Positions 16,227 to 23,283 of a stretch of 34,328 nucleotides of DNA are shown in pieces. Every line of letters begins with the position of its first letter. The stretch's first letter is position 1. The stretch is from the NCBI GenBank assembly GCA_030065855.1, contig JASJCT010000090.1, positions 1 through 34,328 of the forward strand, read 5' to 3'. The translations under genes and the position numbers were made by a program. Below the pieces are notes generated by a model. The model did no database searches and was not told where the DNA came from. It worked only from the letters and a program-made list of their open reading frames with translations. The stretch comes from Myxococcota bacterium (GTDB lineage: Bacteria; Myxococcota_A; Polyangia; JAAYKL01).

Positions 16227-17213
16227 CTAAGATACAACTTCGACACCAGGGCCCAATCCACATCGGATGACCCGGTGAATACCCGGCAGGGCCTCCAACA
16301 TCTCAGCCACAGCGTCTTCAGCATTGGGCAGGCATAGTGCCTTGGGCTGTGGACCGGCATCACACGTGAAATACACCCCATGGCCGGCCAGGCGCAGGGC
16401 CCGTATTCGGTGCAGGGCTTCAACCGTCACCCCGTTCCAAAAAACGATGCCCGGGCGGGCAGCCAGTGCAGCCGCATGCATGGCCAGGGCACTTCCCTCG
16501 GCAATGTCACCAAGCGCCTCGAAATCTCTTTTTATCACGGCCTGTTGCGCTCGTGCGAGATCCTGGTCAGCCAGTGTGATCCAGCGGTCGTAATAGGGGG
16601 ATGAGGTACGCGTTTGTTCCATCGCCGCAGTGGATCCAATTGATTTGGGTCCAGGATCAGATACCCCGATAATGACCCGCAAATCCCATTGTCCAGGATC
16701 GGCTATGGATCGTGCAAACGAGTCACTGCCGTCTGGCTGTTTGCCGGCCTGCCAAACAGAAATGCCGCCAGTGACAGATCTCGCGGCTGAACCAGATCCC
16801 TGGCGCGCCAATGCGGAAAGTGCATCCAATGTTAGATCGAGCCCAAAGGCGCGGGTGGCTGCAAGGGCCAGGGCTGCAAAGCCAGAAGCAGAAGAAGCCA
16901 ACCCAGCGGCTGTGGGAAAGGTGTTATGCGTCTCTACCCGGGCATATATCTCTTTTCCAGCAAGGTGTCGCACCAGGTCTAAAAACGCGACCACGCGCCG
17001 ATGAAACCCGACATCTGCCACATCCCCGCCCACACTCACCGCGTCCCGTGTCATCCCCGGATCCAAAGTCAGCTCGGTAACGGTAACGAGCGGATCCAAC
17101 GCAAGGGAGAGGCTGCCCGCGGCAGGTAGATTGAGGGCAAGATCCCGCTTGCCAAAGTACTTAACCAGGGCGACGTTGGCGCGGGCGCGGGTCTTGATTG
17201 AGCTCTCTCTCAT
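16227..17213 (-). CDS. mvaD: Diphosphomevalonate decarboxylase
   Basis: GHMP-kinase-fold enzyme making isopentenyl diphosphate from mevalonate diphosphate. Visible are NVALVKYFGKRD, the ATP loop TAAGLASSASGFAALA, GSGSAARSVTGGISVWQ and YFTCDAGPQPKALCL with the expected acidic residue. Start is taken as ATG 17213 (328 residues); upstream in-frame GTG and TTG exist and none has a good RBS, so it is probably coupled to the DUF35 gene ending 21 bases before. It is the last gene of the HMGCS-thiolase-DUF35 operon, tying that cluster to isoprenoid synthesis. Mevalonate kinase, phosphomevalonate kinase and HMG-CoA reductase are not in the window. Confidence 0.93.
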   Translation of the reverse strand: MRESSIKTRARANVALVKYFGKRDLALNLPAAGSLSLALDPLVTVTELTLDPGMTRDAVSVGGDVADVGFHRRVVAFLDLVRHLAGKEIYARVETHNTFPTAAGLASSASGFAALALAATRAFGLDLTLDALSALARQGSGSAARSVTGGISVWQAGKQPDGSDSFARSIADPGQWDLRVIIGVSDPGPKSIGSTAAMEQTRTSSPYYDRWITLADQDLARAQQAVIKRDFEALGDIAEGSALAMHAAALAARPGIVFWNGVTVEALHRIRALRLAGHGVYFTCDAGPQPKALCLPNAEDAVAEMLEALPGIHRVIRCGLGPGVEVVS

Positions 17214-17234
17214 CACAGCAGCCAACAGGGAAAA

Positions 17235-17642
17235 CTATAGATGATGCAGGAGGTCGGCTGGAGCGAATTTATATCCATAGTGAATCGGTCCATCTGAACT
17301 GTCGCACCGAATGCGCCGCGTGACCATTTCGACCTTGAGGCCGATGACCACATTTTCGGGTACCACATCGGTGAGCAATGCCGGAAGCACCGGGCCATCA
17401 TCGAGTTGGATCAGGGCAGCCACATAAGGAACTTGGCCGGCAAAGCCCTTTGGTGCGTCATAGACAGTGGTGTACGCGAGGACAGAACCCCTGCCGCTGA
17501 ACTGAATAGCGGCAAGCTTCCCAGTGCCACATTCGGGGCAGTACCGAGGTGAGGGAAACAATCTCACGTCACACTGCTCGCACCATCTGCCCTCAAGCCT
17601 TAGGTTAGACGGTTGCTCGCGCCATAATCGCGCAATGTCCAT
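17235..17642 (-). CDS. DUF35 zinc-ribbon/OB-fold protein
   Basis: A 135-residue protein with a zinc ribbon, Cys21/Cys24 and Cys35/Cys38 (WCEQC ... YCPEC). An OB-fold follows, beginning GRGSVLAYTTVYDAPKGFAGQVPYVAALIQLDDG. In archaea this protein is the scaffold holding thiolase and HMG-CoA synthase together so acetoacetyl-CoA is handed over directly. The same three genes are adjacent here. TAGGAG, formed in part by the stop codon of the thiolase gene, serves as RBS 6 bases before the ATG. Confidence 0.92.
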   Translation of the reverse strand: MDIARLWREQPSNLRLEGRWCEQCDVRLFPSPRYCPECGTGKLAAIQFSGRGSVLAYTTVYDAPKGFAGQVPYVAALIQLDDGPVLPALLTDVVPENVVIGLKVEMVTRRIRCDSSDGPIHYGYKFAPADLLHHL

Positions 17643-17651
17643 AGTGATCTC

Positions 17652-18794
17652 CTATCGGCGGCTGAGCACGTGTGTCACGGCTGTTGTGCCGAAACTGCCG
17701 AGACACTGGGTCAGCGCTGTCGTCGCACCTGAAACTTGGTTTTTTCCGGCCTTGCCGAGGAGCTGCAACGCAGCTTCTGCGACCTGGTATACCCCGGCAG
17801 CGCCCAGTGTATGTCCGCGCGCCTTGTGACCTCCGAAAGTCCATGTTGGTTTGGGGCCGTTGAGGTGGAGTGTTTTGCCAGCTGCTAGTTCCGCAGCATG
17901 CCCAGGTGCCGCCAGCCCCACAGCCTCCAGGGATAGGGCGGCGATAACTGTATTTGAATCGTGCACCTCGAAAAGGGAGATATCGTCGACCCCAAGACCG
18001 GCCTGTTCCAAAGCAGCAGCTGCTGACGCCTTTGCCGCGGGCAGTTCGAGATCAACGGCAGGACCTGCAATGCCAGGGGCGTGGGATATTGAGGAAGATC
18101 CAATGATGCCCACCGACTGTTCGGGGCTAGGTTGAACTCGGCAAATCATTAATGCTGCGGCCCCATCACAGGGCGGAGCTGCATCGCATACGGTCACCGG
18201 GTCAGCGACCACTGGGGATTTCTCGTAGTGTTCCCGCGATAACGGCCAGCCGAAATAAGCCATTTCATTTTGCGCAGCGTGGGCATGGGCAATAGCGGAA
18301 AAATGATAAAAATCCTCTCGCTGGATGCGATATGTGGCAATGTACCGCTGCATCGCAAGGGCTGCTGCAGATGAAAGTGTGAAACCAAACCCCGCCTCTT
18401 GGAACACATCGAGACCACCCGCACGCACAGCTTCGAGGTCGTCAGAAAGCGCATCAGTGGTTTTCTCAGCACCGATAACCAATATTCTCTCGTGCATCGT
18501 TGCATTGAGGAGCGAAATGGCCAAACGAATGGCAGCGCCACCAGAAGCCTCATCTGCTTCGATAGCTGCTGTCTCGATGTTGGACAGGCCCAATTTGGCC
18601 CCGACATACGCGGCTAAATTGCGCTGATGACCGAGTGCATTCCCAAGGGCATTTGCCATGATCAGCGCCGTAGGTCGGCAGGCCGCTTCGGTCATCGCCT
18701 GCAGACCCGCTTCCACTGCTACATCAATCAGTCCTAGGTGCCAAAGCTCTCCTGCTTTTGTGCGCCCAATGCCGATAATATCCGCTAACGCCAT
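17652..18794 (-). CDS. SCP2/archaeal-type thiolase homologue lacking the nucleophilic Cys
   Basis: Fold and context match the archaeal acetoacetyl-CoA thiolase. Retained are EVHD (His278), GGHKARGHTLGAAG (His328), CDAAPPCDGAAALM, and length (380). The region that reads EAACASGG in active enzymes reads EADEASGG here (79-86), so Glu82 takes the place of the acyl-accepting Cys. The codon is GAG in the given sequence and the frame is intact around it. A Cys at 364 (QCLGSFG) falls where classical bacterial thiolases have their second catalytic Cys (CIGGG). The enzyme may therefore be non-condensing, structural, or use altered chemistry. GAGG lies 7 bases before the ATG; HMGCS ends 12 bases upstream. 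Confidence 0.88.
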   Translation of the reverse strand: MALADIIGIGRTKAGELWHLGLIDVAVEAGLQAMTEAACRPTALIMANALGNALGHQRNLAAYVGAKLGLSNIETAAIEADEASGGAAIRLAISLLNATMHERILVIGAEKTTDALSDDLEAVRAGGLDVFQEAGFGFTLSSAAALAMQRYIATYRIQREDFYHFSAIAHAHAAQNEMAYFGWPLSREHYEKSPVVADPVTVCDAAPPCDGAAALMICRVQPSPEQSVGIIGSSSISHAPGIAGPAVDLELPAAKASAAAALEQAGLGVDDISLFEVHDSNTVIAALSLEAVGLAAPGHAAELAAGKTLHLNGPKPTWTFGGHKARGHTLGAAGVYQVAEAALQLLGKAGKNQVSGATTALTQCLGSFGTTAVTHVLSRR

Positions 18795-18806
18795 GAGATA
18801 GCCTCG

Positions 18807-19853
18807 TCAGTTCAGCCGAAATTGGTTTCGAAAGCGAGCATACAGCGCATAGTCTATTTCATTATGCTGGTCGATATATTTTTGAATCGGGATCCCTCTG
18901 GACCTCATTTGGGGTAGATGCGCTGTCACCTCAAAGGAAAACACATCTGAACCCGCACCAGAGCCGTACGAGGCGAGTAGAATCCGATCCCCTGGGGTTG
19001 CCATGTCCAGTGCCGCTGCAAAACCCAGCAGTGCCGCGCCAGAGTAAGTGTTGCCGACGCGTTCGTTCAAAATAAAGGGCGCCACTTGAGCCTCCTGGAA
19101 GCCGAGCTGTTTGGCAATGCGCAATGGGAATTGGTGGTTGGGCTGGTGAAAGACAGCATAGGTAAAATCGTCTGGCCCCAGGTTGAGCTCGTCGAAGAGG
19201 CGTCCCACAGCCTCGCGAATATGGTAAAAATAGGCTGGCTTGCCAGTGAATCGCTGACCATGGGAGGGGTAGGATCGCCCAGCTCTCCTAAAGAAATCAG
19301 GTGTGTTGGTTACAAAGGAGGTCGATCCTGTCAGCACAGCGACCCCATCTTCACCAGGTCCGAGAATAAACGCAGCGCCACCAGCACCTGTATTATATTC
19401 CAGGGCGTCACCGGGCCTTGCTTGTGCGGTATCCGCACCACCACTCATGGCGTACCGGGCCATACCGCTGCCCACCATGGCCGCAGCCGCTTGCATTGCC
19501 TCGGTGCCAGCTTTACAGGCAAATTCCCAGTCCGCGGCATCTGCAATGGGCAAGGCGCCGATGGCGTCAGCAACGATAGTGGACGTTGGCTTTACTGCAT
19601 AGGGTTTGGACTCCGTGCCAAACCAAACTGCATCGATGTCACTGGGAGCAATCCCAGCCATTTTCAGGGCGTTGCGTGCGGCCTGGATAGCGATGGTTGT
19701 CGTATCCTCGTCAGGTCCGGCAACGGCCTTGAAAGATCGACCCCAACCAGCGGCCTGGCCTTTCCATACGCGGTCGATTTCTCTGGTATCAATGCGAAAT
19801 CGTGGAATATAGCCGCCATAACCGACGATACTCACAGCCCGATCGGGCTTCAT
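18807..19853 (-). CDS. Archaeal-type hydroxymethylglutaryl-CoA synthase
   Basis: Condenses acetyl-CoA with acetoacetyl-CoA to give HMG-CoA, the entry to the mevalonate pathway. Matches the archaeal (UPF0219-type) form rather than the bacterial MvaS: MKPDRAVSIVGYGGYIPRFRI, GPDEDTTTIA, FGTESKPYAVKPTSTIVA (Glu81), FACKAGTEAM (nucleophile Cys113), GDALEYNTGAGGAAFILG, FTGKPAYFYH and VFHQPNHQFP (His236). All three catalytic residues are present and length (348) is typical. AGGAGG lies 5 bases before the ATG. First gene of the operon; a promoter is proposed at 19903-19931. Confidence 0.94.
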   Translation of the reverse strand: MKPDRAVSIVGYGGYIPRFRIDTREIDRVWKGQAAGWGRSFKAVAGPDEDTTTIAIQAARNALKMAGIAPSDIDAVWFGTESKPYAVKPTSTIVADAIGALPIADAADWEFACKAGTEAMQAAAAMVGSGMARYAMSGGADTAQARPGDALEYNTGAGGAAFILGPGEDGVAVLTGSTSFVTNTPDFFRRAGRSYPSHGQRFTGKPAYFYHIREAVGRLFDELNLGPDDFTYAVFHQPNHQFPLRIAKQLGFQEAQVAPFILNERVGNTYSGAALLGFAAALDMATPGDRILLASYGSGAGSDVFSFEVTAHLPQMRSRGIPIQKYIDQHNEIDYALYARFRNQFRLN

Positions 19854-19902
19854 TTACGCCTCCTAGCAGATGATGGTGCGCATTGGCCCATATACCAACT
19901 GG

Positions 19903-19931
19903 ATAATACTGCGTTGCTTTCCCTGAGTCCA
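19903..19931 (-). promoter_or_regulatory. Candidate sigma-70 promoter of the mevalonate operon
   Basis: On the minus strand TGGACT (19931-19926) and TATTAT (19908-19903) are separated by exactly 17 bases. They would give a transcript start near 19896, with a leader of about 43 bases before the HMGCS ATG. The region to the right (19,950-20,040) is very AT-rich with A/T runs and repeated AAGTGAAA, which could act as an UP-like or curved segment for this promoter. Confidence 0.4.
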
Positions 19932-20036
19932 GCTTTGTTTTCATGTTTCAGTGATAAGTGAAAAAGTTTCATCAAAAAGTGAAAGTATTTAATTTTATTA
20001 AACTTTAATTTTTTTAAAATTCTTTCTGCCTTTTTT

Positions 20037-20068
20037 TTGATCTCATGTGGGACATGTCGTACCATGTC
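20037..20068 (+). promoter_or_regulatory. Candidate promoter with overlapping operator dyad for the 56-codon gene
   Basis: TTGATC (20037-20042) and TACCAT (20060-20065) are 17 bases apart. A dyad GACATG-N6-CATGTC (20051-20068) covers the -10 region, where a bound dimer would block polymerase. The 17-base motif CCAAATGTAGGATAAAT follows at 20070-20086, near the expected transcript start. Confidence 0.4.
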
Positions 20069-20069
20069 T

Positions 20070-20086
20070 CCAAATGTAGGATAAAT
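20070..20086. promoter_or_regulatory. 17-base motif shared with 15,858-15,874 (copy 2)
   Basis: Identical to the copy upstream of the ferredoxin. Here it lies 55 bases before the 56-codon gene and directly after the dyad. Confidence 0.35.
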
Positions 20087-20141
20087 CATTCCTCGATGAC
20101 AGCAGTAGGACGTCATCGCAATTTGAGAAACGGAGTGTGGC

Positions 20142-20312
20142 ATGGAGAAACCAGAGCATCTTTCATGGGTGGATTTCACCAAAAACGAATACCGGCGCGT
20201 TGCTACCATCCAACTTAGCATCGATGATCTCGCTAAGGATCTTTATATTGACGATCACTATCAGGAGCAAAGACAAAAAGACGAAGAAGAGGAACTTTAC
20301 TTTGACCTATGA
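20142..20312 (+). CDS. Small acidic protein, 56 residues, unknown function
   Basis: ATG at 20142 is preceded by GGAG with a 6-base spacer. The frame runs 57 codons to TGA at 20310-20312. The product starts MEKPEHLSWVDFTKNEYRR, continues with VATIQLSIDDLAKDLYIDD and ends in a very acidic, Gln/Glu/Asp-rich tail finishing YFDL. It has no signal peptide, membrane helix or Cys, so it should be a soluble cytoplasmic protein, perhaps binding a partner through the acidic tail. It has its own promoter-like region and operator dyad, and a strong hairpin lies about 65 bases after the stop. It was too short for standard length cutoffs. Family unknown. Confidence 0.65.
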   Translation: MEKPEHLSWVDFTKNEYRRVATIQLSIDDLAKDLYIDDHYQEQRQKDEEEELYFDL

Positions 20313-20377
20313 CAACTTTTTATATGCCACACATCCATGTGCGGCATTGGTTATGATCCCTCCTCCCGGGATCTCCT

Positions 20378-20414
20378 ATATCTCAGGCCGGATTGCCTCT
20401 CCGGCCTGAGATAT
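20378..20414. terminator. Strong 14-bp hairpin between convergent genes (possible bidirectional terminator)
   Basis: ATATCTCAGGCCGG (20378-20391) pairs perfectly with CCGGCCTGAGATAT (20401-20414) around a 9-base loop. It overlaps the last ten codons and the stop of rpe and follows the small gene from the other side. No T-run follows on either strand, so if it terminates transcription it does so without a classic U-tract; mRNA 3'-end protection is the alternative. Confidence 0.5.
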
Positions 20415-21069
20415 CCTTATCCCCCCTGCGAATTGCTTTGATGGCACTTTGATAGTTGTCTTTTTTAAAGACAGCGCTCCCTGCGACCAGCACATCAGCA
20501 CCAGCTGCCATGACCTGCCCCGAAGTCGTCGGATCAATGCCCCCGTCCACTTCCAGCGCGATGTCTCGACCCCTATCTTTGATGAGCGCAGCTGTTTGTT
20601 GTATTTTTTGTAGCGCATCGGCAATAAACACCTGACCGCCGAACCCAGGATTAACAGACATGATGAGCACCAAATCAGACACATCGAGCACGTGGGTTAT
20701 CGCGTTGACTGGGGTCGCTGGATTTATCGCCACCCCAGCTCTCTTGTTTAGATCGCGTATCATCTGAAGGGAGCGATGTAGGTGCGTACAGGCCTCTGCG
20801 TGGACTGTAATGACATCTGCGCCTGCATCTGCAAACGCGCCAATGTACTGGTCGGGGTCAGCGATCATCAGGTGCACATCTAGGGGCAAATCGGTCGCGG
20901 CGCGGGCAGCTGCCACAATGAGGGGGCCGATGGTAATGTTGGGGACAAATCGGCCGTCCATCACGTCGATGTGGATCCAATCAGCTCCTGCTTGCGCTAC
21001 GGATTGAATTTCCGAAGCGAGGTTGCCGAAATCAGCAGACAGAATCGAAGGTGCGATTTTTATTTTCAT
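20383..21069 (-). CDS. rpe: Ribulose-phosphate 3-epimerase
   Basis: TIM-barrel enzyme of the pentose phosphate and Calvin-type pathways, interconverting ribulose-5-phosphate and xylulose-5-phosphate. Signatures are IAPSILSADFGNL, WIHIDVMDGRFVPNITIGP, LDVHLMI, VLIMSVNPGFGGQVFI, LEVDGGI and GADVLVAGSAVF; the metal-binding His and Asp residues are in place. Length is 228. The last codons form part of the hairpin at 20378-20414, which may explain the odd Arg/Gly-rich C-terminus (SGRRGNPA). The RBS is weak. Confidence 0.95.
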   Translation of the reverse strand: MKIKIAPSILSADFGNLASEIQSVAQAGADWIHIDVMDGRFVPNITIGPLIVAAARAATDLPLDVHLMIADPDQYIGAFADAGADVITVHAEACTHLHRSLQMIRDLNKRAGVAINPATPVNAITHVLDVSDLVLIMSVNPGFGGQVFIADALQKIQQTAALIKDRGRDIALEVDGGIDPTTSGQVMAAGADVLVAGSAVFKKDNYQSAIKAIRRGDKDISGRRGNPA

Positions 21070-21100
21070 GGGCTGAGATCGCCAGGCTGTAGCACAGTTG

Positions 21101-21679
21101 TCAAGGGTTTCTGTTCGCCAAGGGTGTCAATTGGCTTCTTAAGGGGTTGCAGTCGACAGCGTCATCGAACATTTGCTCGACAATTTGCTGAGATAAACAC
21201 ACATCGTCGCAAACCCCATCTCCGGACCAGCCACAGGGATCCAGTGGATCACACGTGCATTCGATGTATGCACCTGCAGCACAAAGCCCGGTGCAAGGGC
21301 CTGGACAGTCCTCACCATCGTCGAACATCTCAGGGACGATGTGGAGCTCGATACAATGGCCCGCACACACCCCGTCTTGGGACCAATCGCAGGGATCCCC
21401 GGGATCGCATGTACATGGTGTCCACACCAAGGCTTGGCACGCGCCTTCGCAGGGAAACCCAGCATCGTGTCCAGCGTCGATCCCAGAATCGGTCTCTTGA
21501 GATTCGGTTTGTGTGTCCGTATCTGTGTCTGAGCTGGCATCGGTTTCAAGAAGAGATGGGGTATTGTTTCCACTTCCGCAAGCTGTTAAGACACCTGAGA
21601 TAACCAATAGGTTGAGGAAAGATATCACCCCAGCTCCCTTGACCCATCTGTGATGGTTTATCGCACTGGCAGTCTGCAC
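21101..21679 (-). CDS. Cys-rich lipoprotein with two ~48-residue repeats
   Basis: A lipoprotein signal ends in the lipobox LTAC (Cys34). A Ser/Asp/Thr linker with repeated DT pairs follows. Two copies of a Cys-rich unit then run from about 77 to 178. Each has the order C-x3-C, CTCDP-x-DPC-x-W-x2-DGVC-x3-C, MFDD-x2-DC, seven Cys per unit. Such units are likely disulfide-bonded surface modules. Start taken as GTG at 21679, overlapping the upstream TPR gene by 22 bases; a second GTG at 21628 has GGGAG 5 bases upstream but removes the basic n-region. Function unknown. Confidence 0.75.
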   Translation of the reverse strand: MQTASAINHHRWVKGAGVISFLNLLVISGVLTACGSGNNTPSLLETDASSDTDTDTQTESQETDSGIDAGHDAGFPCEGACQALVWTPCTCDPGDPCDWSQDGVCAGHCIELHIVPEMFDDGEDCPGPCTGLCAAGAYIECTCDPLDPCGWSGDGVCDDVCLSQQIVEQMFDDAVDCNPLRSQLTPLANRNP

Positions 21680-22812
21680 GGTACATCCTTTTCAGGCCAG
21701 ATTTTCAAGGCCTCTACCAACTGTTGTCGGTAATCCAGCTCATCTGTGTCACTGGTTTCAGGGACGGTTTTGAGGAGTATCTGAGCGGATTCCAGGCGAC
21801 CAAGGGTGGTTTCAATATCTGCGAGCACCAATCTGGCCAGCGGTTTTGATGGGCTTGGGCCCAGACGGGACACAATAAGAAAGCGGGCCTGGTATGGGTC
21901 ACCGGCCTTGGCAATGAGACAGGCTCTGTTGACGATCGCATGAGAGGTATCCCTGCTCGGTGGGGGCAGTGCGCCCAAGTGGCGCTGCGCTCGGTCGGTG
22001 AGGCCGAGGTCGACATAGAATTGAACGAGTCCGGCCCTGAGCGTCTCGTTTATCGGATCCCTCAGAAGTGCCAGCTCTGCAATATCAGCTGCTTGTTGTG
22101 AAGATGCCGACTCGAAGAGCATCAAGGCTAGCTCCGCAAGCACATCGGTCCGATGGGGAACAAGCTCGATAAATGCAAATAGTTGCCGATGGGCTTCAAC
22201 CTTATTATCGAGTGCCAGGCTCGCGCGCGCCAGCGCCAATCTTGCACCCGCGTGGGTGGGAACGGCCTTGATGAGGCGACCGAGCACTTCTGCTGCGCGA
22301 CGGTTTTCTCCTTTGTTGCTATAAAACCGAGCGAGCCACATGGTCGCATCAGCCCACTCTGGTTCAACGCGAATGGCGCGTTTGGCAGCAGATTCTGCGG
22401 ACGCATCATCCTGGACTGCGCAATGATAATTGGCCAGTGTAAGCCACGCAGCCTCGTTCTCAGGGTCTGAGGAGAGCACTGCTTCTATGTGATGGCGCGC
22501 ATGGCTAAGATCTCCCCGGCGAACCAGTGCATCGGCAAGGCGCACGCGAAGATAAACATCCTGGGGATCTGCTGAGAGCGCACGTTCAAACGACGATACC
22601 GCATCATCTATATCCCCCCGTGCAAGTGAGATATCACCGCGTATCTGATGCTCGTAGGCAGCAGCGGACCCGTAGGCGGTGGGTTGAGCGCCTGGTAGAC
22701 CAATTTCTCCGTCTGCCTCGTTGGGATCCAAGGGAAGGCCAGCAGTGCGACACCCGGCACACAAAGCCAGTGCTAGCAAGGGGTAACGGATATTTTGACG
22801 AGGTATCAACAT
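21658..22812 (-). CDS. TPR-repeat lipoprotein
   Basis: Lipobox LCAGC (Cys21) after a short signal, a linker to about residue 50, then tandem tetratricopeptide repeats to about 350. Good examples are GDISLARGDIDDAVSSFERALSADP, VRLADALVRRGDLSHARHHIEAVLSSDPEN and RRAAEVLGRLIKAVPTHAGARLALARA. It should be a periplasm-facing scaffold on the inner or outer membrane. ATG at 22812 or the following TTG may be used; GGGAG is 1 or 4 bases away. It heads a small operon with the Cys-rich lipoprotein, which it overlaps. Confidence 0.8.
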   Translation of the reverse strand: MLIPRQNIRYPLLALALCAGCRTAGLPLDPNEADGEIGLPGAQPTAYGSAAAYEHQIRGDISLARGDIDDAVSSFERALSADPQDVYLRVRLADALVRRGDLSHARHHIEAVLSSDPENEAAWLTLANYHCAVQDDASAESAAKRAIRVEPEWADATMWLARFYSNKGENRRAAEVLGRLIKAVPTHAGARLALARASLALDNKVEAHRQLFAFIELVPHRTDVLAELALMLFESASSQQAADIAELALLRDPINETLRAGLVQFYVDLGLTDRAQRHLGALPPPSRDTSHAIVNRACLIAKAGDPYQARFLIVSRLGPSPSKPLARLVLADIETTLGRLESAQILLKTVPETSDTDELDYRQQLVEALKIWPEKDVPCRLPVR

Positions 22813-23283
22813 GCTCCCGATAATACGTCACATCCAGGCCAATAGTTAAGATATCCCAACAATTTTCAGTTGAAATACCCTTGGCCGGATATCCTCACCA
22901 GGCCGTGTTGGCAATGACCTGGTGGGTCATCTGTACAACAATAACCAGGTATGGCGCACGAAGAAGTGAATAAATAGTGGAATAAATCCTTTTATTGTGT
23001 AATTCAGCGCAAAATAATCGCGGTTCTATCCGGTCTGTTAGGAATGAATGAGAGGTGGGTCAAACGCGCATTTTTTTGGTTAGAGGCCTGTGGGCGGTGA
23101 TGCAGTTGGTGCGCTTTCCATGTATTTTGTTTTGACCTGTCATTGCTTGGCCAAAGGCCCGTGGCGGGTTGCCGCAGCTTGTCATTTTCCGCGCTCCAAA
23201 AAAACAGGCATCTTTATTGCACACTCTCGCCTTTTGGTGGCCGACTCTGGGGGCGGCCGATAAACATCAAGTAGAGAGGTGCA
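22813..23283. other. 471-base divergent intergenic region upstream of the sigma-54 activator
   Basis: No convincing gene. It holds a 7-bp stem CACCAGG/CCTGGTG (22896-22902 and 22918-22924), an AT-rich stretch (22,965-23,030), two imperfect ~50-base direct repeats (23069-23119, 23141-23190) and GCCGATAA at 23256-23263, a -10 element like that of sigma-28 but without a matching -35. Confidence 0.6.
23069..23190. repeat. Two imperfect ~50-base direct repeats
   Basis: Copy 1 (23069-23119) and copy 2 (23141-23190) share the ordered blocks CATT, TTGG, AGGCC, GTGG, GCAG, TTG and TTTCC at nearly constant spacing. They end about 95 bases before the activator gene. They may be duplicated regulator sites or a duplicated leader structure. 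Confidence 0.4.

Noticed and set aside
23044..23100. 18-codon frame starting MNERWVKRAFF in the intergenic region
   Set aside because: Overlaps the imperfect repeat, has no properly spaced RBS and is too short to judge.
23256..23263. GCCGATAA, an exact sigma-28 -10 match before the activator gene
   Set aside because: No TAAA-type -35 at the right distance; an 8-base match is expected about once by chance in a window of this size. Kept only as a remark in the intergenic entry.
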